Shown here in pieces: positions 11,001 to 23,400 of a DNA stretch of 64,000 bases (its first letter is position 1; every line of letters begins with the position of its first letter). The translations under genes were made by a program, and so were the position numbers. This stretch comes from Theocolax elegans (taxonomy: Eukaryota; Arthropoda; Insecta; Hymenoptera; Cerocephalidae). The notes under the pieces were generated by a model, which was given only the letters and a program-made list of their open reading frames with translations, did not search any database and was not told the DNA's origin. The stretch is from NCBI GenBank assembly GCA_026168455.1, contig CM047425.1, forward strand, positions 84,943,580 to 85,007,579, in the 5' to 3' direction.

Positions 11001-14000
11001 TTATAAATTAAAGTTTCGTAGCATCGTGAAAAATGAAATAGCACTGGTGACTAACTGAAACATACAAATAAAATTATATTTGTTATAGGTATATAGCCAC
11101 CAAAGTTTTCCTTAGATTAAAATGTGTACTTTGTATATGATAAATATAACTTAATTTGTCATTAAAAAATTACAATAATCTGTTACATACTCTATTAAAA
11201 GTTTCAAGCGACAATTCTATTATATTCCCGGCTGTCATTTTGACTGGACGTTGAGTTCTTTCGAGCATGATCACCAAAAGTTTTAACACCCTCACGCTCA
11301 TCTTTGGTGTGTAGGCACAGTAAGTTGCTGTAGACACAGCGTCGCTCTAATTTTTAATTATTCGACAAATAAGTTTTGAAAGCTTAATATAATGCGTAAA
11401 TATTATACGCGGAGAGAAATTTCCTACACTGCAGTGTATCATCATGATGATTTTGTTTAACGTACTGTAGAAGTCGAGAACACATTTAAAGCCACCAAGA
11501 ATTCTAAGGTAAATGATTTTTGGGAACATGCAACAAAATTATACGTAGGTAAAAACAGGACTGTCTATATATTATCTGCAATTAATTAAAAACAACGTGT
11601 AATACAAAAATTAGATGTCTACATAATGAAAGTGGGTACAATTAATTACTGATAATGATAACATTTGTTTGGATTGAATAGTCTAATCCCAATTTCCACT
11701 ATACCCACAGTTTTCCTAATGTTAGATATGTACAAGTTTGTGTTATCAAGATATATTTTGTGGTACGATTTATATCAATTTTTTATACTGTCTTTTCTAA
11801 GAAATTTCTCTCCGTATAATCATAAGCTCTTATGTTTTTAATTACATGCCACGATTTCACTTTAATCTTAAAGAATTGTCACTTAATTTATTAACCCCCT
11901 TATGTAAATTGTAAAACTTCGAACCGATTTTTCGCTTCCAATTGCATATTTTTTAATAAGAGAAACTCTAATTAATTTCTATATTTTTTTTAATTTATTA
12001 AGCTTTCAAATCTTTACAGATTTATTCGTTATTTTTCTATATTTTAATGATTTTATAATGTTTTTTAATAAATATGTAAATATACACTTAATATACTGAT
12101 ACAAACTTGTCATCTTAAAAATATGGTTTGGACGAAATATCTCAAGGAGGTTAATTATTTCAGATTACACAATTCTGCAACCTATGTATTATAATTTAAA
12201 ATGTTTACAATTTATTTTTGATAAAGTACAATTTTTCTGTCGAACTTGATAAAATTGTTCTTTCCACTATAAATGTCTACAATATGAGTAAAAGGCTTAA
12301 ATATTTTATACACTAACTAGGAGAGGCTTAAAAAATAGTAGAAGTTTTAACCAAAATTTACTAATAAATATTTATTGATTTTTTGTCCAAAATTTCTACT
12401 ATTTCGTATTTTCTCCATAACTCTGAGCCAAATTGACCAATTTGAGCTTTTTTTTTTAAATTATATCTACTTGATCTCAGCTTTCTTCTGATTTTTAGTT
12501 TGAGTGTCTCTATTTGCTTCAGAGTTATGAACGATTAAAGTGGAAGTTACTTTTCTACAAAATTTGCTTTAGTTGCCCATAACTTTGGTAAATTTGCGCG
12601 TTAGGGTCTACAAATCTGGATTTCTTCATATTTTTATATTACAAAACATATCCCAGAGTTTGGTCAAGATCCGTGATCCGAAGGCCGTGGCCTCTCCTAG
12701 TAAGTTAGTTTATATTGTTATTGTTTACTTTTACTAACAATTTACGAGGATTAGTAAACATTTAAAATTATTAAAAATATGTACTCCGTTGAGTATACAT
12801 GAATAATGGTGAACAATTTGAATAATAAATAGAGAAAAAATTAGTGTTACAACTAATCCTTTCACGTGACTCATGATTATCATTTAAGGGGATGTCGGAC
12901 TCAGAAAATGGTCATTATTAATATTTTTTTTATAAACAAAAGAATTAATTTTTTTTTAATTCTGTCCATCAGGCCCTCAGGCATGTTTTGAACAATAAAC
13001 CTAAATTATTTCAGATTTTTAAATCGATATTTTAATTACGATGTTTGGTTGAAAATGTATGCCTTTTTTTACTAATAATTACCGACGCAAATTGTTTATT
13101 AAATTATTATACAAAATATTAGTTTTTTTTTAGTTGATCCGTCTGGCCTTTTCTTATATATTAAACTACCTTTATGAATTTTTTCAGATTTTTAATTCAA
13201 TATTTTAGATATAATTAGTGGGTTGAAAGGTGTAAATACCTGCAATTTGGGTCGGACATCCCCTTAATTTGAAAGCATAATATTATTTTAAAAATAATAA
13301 TTGTTATGAAATGAGTGGCGGGAAACTTCAGAGTCAGTGGTCACCTGTATTGTCTTTAATCTCAGATACACTTCCTCTTCCTAGAACTTACTGGTGAATA
13401 TCGAAAATATAGAGATAAAATGCAATGGTCCAGAACTCGGATGGAAGACCCAACAATGCGACAATGAGAGAATGCTGGTGAAAACTGATATATGAGGTAA
13501 CCTTGATTCATGGAATGTATAGGTTACATATATATGAAGAGTTACAAGATGTGATTCATTGAATAGAGGTGCTCGCATTAGAGTTACAAAATATTTAAAA
13601 CCGACCAAGGTACATGGGACTCGGCATCGCAGTGCAAAGGAAAATCTTAGAAATAATTAATTCAGTATACTTATTGATACATACAAATATTTTAAAAGAT
13701 CCTTTTTTTTATTAACAATGATTTGAGGACTTCAATTAAGAATCAAAACAAGATTAAATCTTGTACGGATCGGACCATGCCACCGATGTCATTGATACTA
13801 AGGTATGGAAAACCTTGTAATTACCCGTGTTCCTATACATTTGGATGCTTATCTTATAGCACATCGCTTCTACTTCTACAAGTAGAGAAATACTCAAAAA
13901 ACTGATTAGATGAATCTAAAGAAATTGACGAAAAGTGTGTGAATATGCTAAATTTGCTTCCCATACGTACTACGACTCCTCTACAGAATGTATTGATATA

Positions 14001-17000
14001 CGTGGTATATATACCGATATATACGCGCTAATATATTCATGAGAATCTTTGAGGATCCATACAAAGTCTGGCATAACAACAGAGGGACAACCCGCTCACA
14101 TGTACACTTTGCTAAATGCTGCTCTACTCAAGGTATCTATAATAATTATACAACCTCCGGTTTTAAATATACTATTGCAACACGTATGAAATCAGATCGA
14201 AAAGTAATTACGAAAGTACAGAGGACAGAGAGGGCTGAAAATAACATACAATTAGTGAACGTTGTCTGAAAGCATCGCTTTCGTTAACGCCTACGAAATC
14301 CCTGACTGATTGACTTGCTTACTGCTAAGTGAACACACGTTTACGAGCACAGTAAAAGTGCAATAAAATGACTTTGTCAGGTTGATTGGATAATTAATGA
14401 ATAAAACTAGAACCACAGAGCAAGTAGATTGATTGCTGTGGAGGAATCGTAATGAAGAATATGTAGTCTATAATTTTTGTCCATTTGTACAAGATAAATA
14501 TTGAACGTAAGTTTCTCGATAAAATAACTACCTTGCTAGAAATTTAACTAAAATTTTCTATCAGAATATTAAAATTAACTAATGTTTAGCCAATTTTCAT
14601 ATTTAATTAATAATCAATCAAATAGAAATAATTATTATTTTCATAAAAATTAGCTAATAAATATGTATTTTAAAATAAGTATACGATTTCTAGCAGGGAA
14701 TTCCAAACATTTTAACCATTCTTTTAATTTAGTGCAAGTGATATTTGTAGGATATCATTAAATTTCCTTAATAAATATTACTAAAAAATTTTAATTTGTT
14801 CGAACATATTTAGAGTATAAAATTTATATACATATATAATAAATAAACTTACTTCCTGTAATACAAAATCAGGAGCGTACTGGCATATTAACAATTGTAC
14901 AAAAGCAAGGCTAAGCAATGGCAAATATCTGAACTTGTCAGGATCCGTCTACAAAAAGAGTAGATAAATATTATTTAATAATATTTAATCTACATTAACA
15001 AACTCAAAAGCATATTCTTACGCCTGCTAGTTTAAATCCAAGGAGTGACATATTATATCCTGGTACCAAACATTGTAAGAAAAAGATTGTGTTTGTAATT
15101 TCACCTATTTTCTTACACGACCTAGGTGTAACAAAATAATACAAGTTTGTTTCATGAAATATATGTAATTTATAATGCATCAATAAATATTACTTTTAGT
15201 TTGTGTAAATTATCAGTTTTGTTACTTTTATTATATTTGAAATATCTACGATAAATAAACGTTTTATTTATTATGTTTCGATCGGACAATACATATGTGT
15301 GACCGCGATATCTCCTATCTATACATTATTTTGATTTATTTTTCGTACATATAAAGTAGCCAATACAGTGTATTTAAAACAGAATTTTCAGTATACTCTG
15401 TAAACTTTCATATCAAACAATATATTGTAAATCATATAGGTGTAAAGTAAGTGGTTTTATATCATACAACAATTTGTATGTCCTATACCTCCATTTTTTG
15501 TTTATATGTTAGGGAAAAATGTAATCGATTTGAAATAAAAACAATTGCAGATATATATATGAGCTATTTCACGTCAAGTGGTACGATGAAAATTTTTAAT
15601 CGCTCCAAAATTTGAGAACAGGCTGGAAATATCTTCAAGAAGATAGAAAAAAAATTTTAGGTGTTAAAAATAATTTGCCTAAAAGTTATTCCACCATGAA
15701 AAATGGAAATAACTTAAATAAAAATGGAACAACTTTTGTTCAAAATAATCTTTAGAACTTATCTACCTGGGTTACAATTCTTAATTTTAAAATCTCGAAG
15801 AGATAGAACGCCCGGAAATATTGAATATCAAAAAAAGGCGACCACGCCAAAATCGATTTTGATCTAACACCGCTCAAAAGATCACATTTTTTTGAGAGTT
15901 TTCGAATGGCGGTGGTTAGATTATTGGCCAAGACCGCTGTTGTAGGTTATGCCCTAAAATACATGAAAATTAATGATTTTATGAGGTTTATGAGGCATAA
16001 CTTACACCAGCGGTCTTGGCCAATAATCTAACCGCCGCCATTTGAAAGCTCTCAAAAAATGTGATCTTTTGAGCGGTGTTAGATCAAAATCGATTGTGGC
16101 GTGGTCGCCTTTTTTTGATATTCAATATTTCCGGGCGTTATATTTCTTCGAGATTTTAAAATTAAGAATTGTAACCCAAGTAGATAAGTTCTAAAGATTA
16201 TTTTGAACAAAAGTTATTTGTAATGTTTTTTCAAAAAAATTAATAGACTTTGAGATAAATGGCTTTAAAAATAGAAAATTTTCTAAAAAATTGAAAAATG
16301 TCCATTTTTCATGGTGGAATAACTTTTAGGCAAATTATTTTTAACACCTAAATTTTTTTTTCTATCTTCTTAAAGATATTTCCAGCCTGTTCTCAAATTT
16401 TGGAGCGATTTAAAATTTTCATCGTACCACTTGACGTGAAATAGCCCATATATACATGAGATTAACTACGATTTGTGTACTTCAAAAATCCGATTTCTAC
16501 GATTTCATATAAAAATATTTTTCCATCATAAGAATTCGTAACTTACAATGACTTTATCCTGCTTTTATTGCCTAAGAAGAGGACCCAGAAAGATGGTGTA
16601 TAAAAAGCGTAAAAGTAGTATTTTAAAAACTAATAGTTTGAATCATAATTTTGTATAACTAAACGGATCCAAAATTTAAGGGAAAAGTCATTGTTTGAAA
16701 TCGTAAAAATAGATTTGTTGATTTTATTAATTATTAAGATTTGTTGATTTTATTAAGTATTAAAACCCACTTTAATAGTTGTTGATGAAATTGTATGCAA
16801 CTTATAAGTTCTTTGTACGATTTTTCGTCGCTAGTCGTCGATTCAATGATATCTGGTATTAATATTAAGCGGTTTTGCAATGCCTTGAAATATCCTGAAT
16901 TCATAATGAGCAGAAAACTCGGTGCAGTTTCAATACCAGCCAATATAAGGCCTACCGAGGTATGGGAAATGGTTTGAAGGACGAAAACCACATCGTACGC

Positions 17001-18292
17001 CGGCGATTGGTACATGTCTTCCACGAACCATCTACAATTTTAAATGTAACATTTATATACAAATATATGTATATTTAAATCTACATAAACTAATTAAATT
17101 ATCTTCAAGTTAGGTAGAGCCAACGTATGCTGTTACACACACTTACTTCCAAGGTAGCCTCCTTATTTCAATATTGTTATCTCTATTTGAATCTATCCAA
17201 GATTTTGCTGCGATAGATGTATAAAAGACATTGGTGCACATGGCACTACCAAATACAAAATTGAAAAGTATTTTAAGCTTTTTCTCGTTCTTCTGCATTA
17301 TCAAGTGATCGTCGTTCGTACAACAATACCACAACTTTCGGCAATCGTTGAGTAATTTTTCATATTTTTTTCTCGAGTATATGAGTAAAAAGTAACGTCC
17401 TGTTATAGATGTAACCACCACGCACTCGCATATGGCTGTAACATCTATTTTACCCTTTAAAAATAACATAGGTACTATTAATAACATGATGCTGCGTATA
17501 ATATTCATAATATTCAACTAGTTCATTCCTCTTGGGTGCCATTCCCAGCTTATCGTTACCTCTCGGTTATCTCAGCCTAACTATACTCTATACACATATT
17601 ATGCAACCCATGTGAATAACTAAACTATCACATGATAAACGTATGAGGGAAGGATATTATTGGTGACAAACAGACTCGTTCTTGTCTGCTTTTGTCGCTC
17701 AAAAATACTATAAACTATACATACCTGTATAACATAAAATAGAGTATGTACCAAGGATTTATATCTTTCAACTTGACACCCTTGGTGCACACTAATGTAC
17801 TTAAAACAAATCTAAAATTAAAACATGCAGGTCTCTTCACCTTGCACGATTGTACAATTACAGCGCCTGTAGACATACTAGAGTTGTAGATACTGGCTGT
17901 GGAAAACCAAAATATACCCAGAAGCGTCAATGGAAATGTGAAATCTCGGTTCTCATAGCGTATTATACCGATTATTCGAAACATTCGTATATAACTTATC
18001 ATTATCTGATCAAATTTCAGACCTTCGGTATTTTTCACTTCTTCCACTGAAATCGTTCATTTATATTTAAATATAATATATTCATCAAATGCGTTATTTG
18101 AATAAAAATGCGCGTAATATAAACGTTTGAGTGCGCACGTAAAATAAAATTTAATTGTATTGTAAAATATTAAAGTATTATTTTTTAAAATCCAAACAAA
18201 TGTATTTATGTAGGATAAATATATCATCAATTATTATTTTTGGATACTAATTAATAAGAGTAATACTAAATAAAGCTGTTGAATTACTTACT
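11001..18292 (-). CDS. Odorant receptor, copy 1 (insect 7tm_6 family)
   Basis: Insect odorant receptors are seven-helix ligand-gated channels that work with Orco in olfactory neurons. Coding exons on the - strand are 18046-17841, 17454-17147, 17031-16771, 15121-15022, 14948-14853, 11346-11191 and 11054-11001. All borders are GT/AG and phases agree, giving 393 residues with the ATG formed by A18292 plus TG at 18046-18045. It opens MEEVKNTEGLKFDQ. The family hallmark is the C-terminal block in exons 6-7: SDAVSTATYC, the KM(S)VRVLKLL helix, RTQRPVKMTAG, ELSLETF, then SAISFFTMLR before the stop. The seven-exon plan, helix pattern and length are normal. No internal stop is seen. Introns 3 and 5 hold fold-back elements. 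Copies 2 and 3 are closer to each other than to this one. Confidence 0.92.
12312..12712. mobile_element. Family A element, one arm reduced, in intron 5 of OR copy 1
   Basis: Begins CTAGGAGAGGC and ends GCCTCTCCTAG. The long right arm has the family core TTTGAGC, then T/A-rich sequence, ATATCTACTTGATCTCAGC, GCGCGTTAGGGTCTA and GATCCGTGATCCGAAGGCCG. The left arm is shortened, so only the ends pair fully. Confidence 0.75.
12884..13267. mobile_element. MITE-like element, family C copy 1, TTAA ends
   Basis: The ends are TTAAGGGGATGTCGGAC and GTCGGACATCCCCTTAA. Internally a half-unit (AATAATTACCGACG, TTTTTTCAGATTTTTAA) is repeated, as in the copies at 42838 and 43628. It is non-coding. Confidence 0.8.
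13268..14852. other. Rest of intron 5 of OR copy 1
   Basis: No gene is supported. Short open frames here lack codon pattern or recognisable motifs. Confidence 0.4.
15555..16452. mobile_element. Long near-perfect palindrome in intron 3 of OR copy 1
   Basis: About 900 bases that read nearly the same on both strands. The left end GCTATTTCACGTCAAGTGG is answered by CCACTTGACGTGAAATAGC at the right end, and inner blocks such as CTGTTCTCAAATTTTGGAGC, AACCGCCGCCATT and AAAATCGATTTTGATC also pair. The centre is near 15985. TA-rich sequence flanks both ends (ATATAT), which would fit a TA target. No protein is encoded. Confidence 0.85.
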
Positions 18293-18924
18293 ATTCAACC
18301 GAATATAATTATTTTTAAAAAATGTAGTTAAATTTTAAAATATAAAAATAGTGAATGTCTAACGAAACATCGGCAAATACATAGCGAATTATGTTATGAA
18401 AAAAATTGTATTGTAGAAATGAAAAGCTATAAGACTCATAGACGCTTCATTTACGCTTGAATAATTTATTACCGTAATGTCGGTAATAGTTTTAGCATTA
18501 AGAACTTACCTTACATTGTTGTTACATTCGCAGACAAAAATATGGAAAAATTGATTACAAGTTTTCTATTTAAATATTTTTATTTCACATTTAATGATAA
18601 GCTAGCCATGGTAATTCGATGATTTCATTTCTGGTATTTTCTACAATAAAACAAATTTAATTGATCGCTTCGCTTTTTGTACAAATTTCGATAATTCATT
18701 TATTTGTATACTGGATATTAGTCAATTTTTATGACTAGTGTACTATAGCGTAAATTTTCCATGTAAATTAAATATTGATAATTCGTAGTTTTTTCTAGTT
18801 TGCGACGGTGTATTCATCGGGCTGTTTTTGCAAGATTATATCATAATTGTATGTGTAAGTTTTAGTCGTTATTTCATAAAGTTTGATGCCCGTAACCTGC
18901 TGTAAATCGAAGTACTACGATGAC
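18292..18924 (-). promoter_or_regulatory. 5' leader and promoter region of OR copy 1
   Basis: A candidate untranslated exon (18358-18292) ends in A before GTAAGT. Upstream on the - strand a second border, ATGTAAG then GTAAGTTC, ends an exon at 18510. Two ATGTAA start-stop units lie at 18527-18522 and 18516-18511. From about 18411 to 18924 the sequence is nearly identical to 27096-27609 upstream of copy 2. Exon status is inferred from splice signals shared by three copies. Confidence 0.55.
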
Positions 18925-20407
18925 CGTTTTTACTTAAAAATCAACATTGATAAGTAATTTAAGCAATATTGCACTGTCTTTTGGACTTGTAATAAATTGT
19001 AATAAAAGGTAGAATTCTTCAATATCCTACACTGGTCAGGAACTCAATGAATTATTACTAGTGTGAAGCAAACGTTATTTTTAAGAATCAATAAATCAGT
19101 TTTTTTAGTTTTTAGGAGAAGCTATTCTTCTTAAAGTCGAGGCATATGTACCTTATTAAGAAATGGCGAAGAGAACACAAATCGACAGACTCGGCAAAGA
19201 AGGTGACAGTTATTAAATTATAAAAGAAGGTGCTATTTCGGTAGAAGGTGTTAATTCGCATACTGACTATGCTTTCAAATTGCAGTTTCTATTTTTTTGG
19301 TCTCAAGTAAGTTTTAGTTAGCTTTGCGGGTGTCATCTCATGTTCCTGAGGAGAGAAAACAATCAAATCAGAGGTACCTAATAAATTCTCGAAAAAGAAG
19401 TCGAACGAAATATCCACTTTTTTAGCTAAATGCGAGTTAGTACCTTCTTTGTCGCGGAAATCAAAATAATCTATAATTATTTTTATTGTTTAACTAATTA
19501 CAACAGATCAAAATTGATATTTATCCGAAGAAAGGGTCAAATCAAATAATTCTGGAAAACATATTGTTTATTAGTGTAGTAGCGTGCAGTAATGGAATTT
19601 AAGTTTCATCAATCATTTCAATATTAATTAATGAAACACCAATAAATAAGAGTTTATTAAATTGTTACTTTGCTTACGTTCAAGTTATTTAATGGACATT
19701 TTTCTCAGTCCGTTTTAAATATTAATTGAAATGGTTTTGAGTACAGATCGTTAATTAGCCACTGAATAGAAAAAATAAATAATAAGTAATCAATGTAAAT
19801 TCCACAATAACTTACAAGTATTGAAGTTTCAGGACTCTTCAAGAACAATCATACCAAGTTCACATCTTACGGCAATGAAAATATAAGTGTGCAAACAGCA
19901 GAATGATCGAATGAAGTGTCGTATAGCGACATTTGTGTTGATTTCTTGAACTTACTTAACAAACATATTAACTATGGAGAATGCCCATATATTATCTATT
20001 TTGCTTAACTATAGTATACAAAATTACATTTTGGTTTCACTACGGAACATATAATTTTCTTTAAAAAAATGAGCTCCTTTGTCTTTTTACAGATTCATTA
20101 GAATGATATAGCGCAACATATTAATCAATTTTGTTTAAAAAACTTTCTTGCTCTGCCAAAGAAATCATAACCTGCGCATATTTATAATAGATCTTTCATA
20201 AAATTGTAATGGATAACAAAGCTACATACCTTGAGACGGTCAATAGCTGCATTTGAAAAAGAGAATTACAATTCTTAGGCTTATGATAATTGGGAAAGGA
20301 ATTAATCAATTAACTTTATATAACAAAATAATGCTTTCTAAAAATATTGAATCTTCAAATATTCAATCATATATTACAAATACGATAATAATGTATCAAC
20401 AAAGTAT
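18925..20407. other. Spacer between OR copies 1 and 2
   Basis: AT-rich. No gene or clear repeat was recognised. Confidence 0.4.
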
Positions 20408-23400
20408 TTATGAATTAAAGTTTCGTAACACTGTGAAAAATGAAATGGCGCTGGTGACTAGCTGAAAAGTAAAACATTATATTATATATGTATATTGACC
20501 GTCTTTATCTTTAAAATCTCCTTGTAAGGTATTAAGGTATTTCTTACTTTGTTGAAACTTTCAAGTGACAATTCTACAACATTGCCGGCTGTCATCTTAA
20601 CAGGACGTTGAGCTCGTTCAAGCACAATCACCAAAAGTTTTCGCACCCTCACGCTCATCTTTGGTGTGTAGGCACAATAAGTTGCAGCAGAGACAGCATC
20701 GCTCTAATTTTTATATATTTTTATATATTTAACGAAAAAGCGACTAGTAATTTCTCAATAGATATAATGGTGAAGATTTAACACAAAGAAGAAGAGCAAA
20801 TACGTAAACGACGAAGTTCTTATTCTTAAATAAAGACTTATACATTTTTGAGGTATTTGCTCTTCATATATTTACGAAAACTTCCAGAAAGTTCGCTAAA
20901 ACTGAATATATAAGTTAAAAGAGCTTTCTATAAGTTTCAATGCGTTATGGAATTAAGTATATAACGGATTGAATTGTATCTGTAATATCAAAATGGTAAA
21001 ATTTGGTAGAAAAATTTGTATGTTATTTACGACTATGAGACTGACATGTACATCAAATTTCCCAAGAAACTCAGTGTATATGGATGGAAATATTGTAATT
21101 TTAAATAAAATGAATATTGTATTCAATATTGGTGAACAAACCAAAAATGTTTATTAACCGGCAATGTTTCGACGACAAGGTTTCCTTCATCATCATCAGG
21201 CTAAACTTCGAATTTTAATATCTCAGTTTTAATTATCCGGTTTTGGATTAAAATCAGCAACCACAATTATAATATTCTATAACAACTAGGAGGCTACAAC
21301 ATCGTTTCATACAGATATAATTAATATAAAGATATAGGTTGAAGTTGGAGGTTTAGCCTGATGATGATGGAGGAAATCCATCGAAGTGTCACCACTTAAT
21401 AAACATTTTGGTTTGTTCATCATTCTTATTGTATATACTTGTTGAATCAAAACTTAAATTTAAATTTATGGAGTAAAAATTAAACCAACCAACTTACTTC
21501 ACGTAACAGAAAATCGGGAGCGTACTGACATATTAACAATTGCATAAAAGAAAGACACAGCAATGGCAAATATTTGATTTTATCAGATTCCGTCTAAAAA
21601 AATAGTTAGATGTTAATCAACAATGTTACTATTTATATTTAATTTACAAAAATTAAACACTGCATTCTTACGCCAGTCAATTTGAACCCCAAGAGAGACA
21701 TATTATATCCTGGACCCAAACATTGAAAGAAAAAAAATGTACTGGTAAATTTTTCAATTTTTTTACATGATCTAATCAACAAAAAATACAATCTTTTTAA
21801 TCATATAGTTGTATTTAACAAAATTTCTAATTTTTGTACTAAGTATCATCTAAAGGTAATTAAATAATATCTAAAAAAGAACATCATAAACTAAAATAAG
21901 TAAATAAAAATTAAAATATTAGAGTACACAAATACAACGTACTCTAGGAGTTCTTGATGAAATTTTATACAATGAAGAAGATGGTCATACGATTTTTCAT
22001 CGGTAGTAGCTGATTCAACTGTGTCTGGTAGCAACATTAAACGATTTTGCAAAGTCTTAAAATATCCTGAATTAATAATAATCAAAATGCTCGGTGCAGT
22101 TTCAAGACCTGCCAACGTTAAGCCTACCGAGGTATGTGCCACCGATTGAAAAATAAATATTATATCGTATCCTGGCGATTCTTTGACATCTTCTACGAAC
22201 CATCTGCAATTTCAAGTACAATGTGATTCTTGTTTTACACTTTAATGCTGTGAAAAGGTTGTGACAACCTTGTATTTTATTATTTAACGCTGATGTGATG
22301 ATCACAGTTACCTCTATCGCATCTCAATTAAAGTGCTACGCACTTCAAAATCTCGAAAAGATTTCCAAAGTTTTCCAAAGACTACCGAAGACTTCCAGAG
22401 ATTTCAGAAGTCTTTATAGAAGTCTCTAGAAGTCTTTAGGAATCTTTGGAGTTCTTTGGAAGTCTTTGGTAGTCTTTGAAAAGTCTTCACATATCAAATC
22501 AAGATAGAAAAATTTTGTTCTTACTTGGAGAGGCCACGGCCTTTGGATCACGGATTTTAACCAAACTCTAGGATATTTTTTGTAATATAAAAATATGAGG
22601 AAACCTACATTTTTAGATCCTAACGCGTTAATTTACCCAAGTTATGGCTAGCTAAGCCAATTTTGTAAAAAAATTACTACCACTTTGATCGCTTATAACT
22701 CGGAAACAAATAAAAATAGATTCTCAATCCCAAATCTAAAAGAAAGCTGAGATTAAATAGATGTGATTTAAAAAATAGAAGCTCAAATCGGTTAATTTAG
22801 AGAAAAGCTATAGAAAAAATAAGAAATTGATGAAATTTTAACTAAAATTTAGTAGTAAAAAAGTATTGACGTTTTTGGCCGAAATTTCATCTTTTTAAAA
22901 GCATACCACATGCTAAATTTTACATTTAGTTATTGCGGTTATGTGAAATTATAAATAAGAACAATCATTATCTGTCTCTAAAAAACTTTAATTCGTGTAT
23001 TGTTTATTTTTAAAATTTAAAATGGAAGGAAGTAAGGAAGTTCTTATAGGTGGTATACTTAGCTTAGTTGAGTGCTTGCAAATATCTTAGGACTTCCTAA
23101 CTTCCATTTTCTTCGAAATGAGTACTTTTTTCCTTTCGCAAAGAGTTTAATACTAAATTTTTATACAATTATTTGCGAGGAAGTCCTTATCTTTGCATTG
23201 TTGCAAACTGGAAATTAATCTAATAATTCAGATTCTTGTATAATATTTTAATATTTAAAATTTTCGTACCATATTACATTTATTTTCTTAAGTTTTTAGG
23301 AGGTAATTTAAAATTGTTAAAACGTTAAGTTTAATTATAGTCATTCTCTAGTAGAAATCTGATCATAAATGTAACATTTAAGCTAAAAATGGCCACGTAT

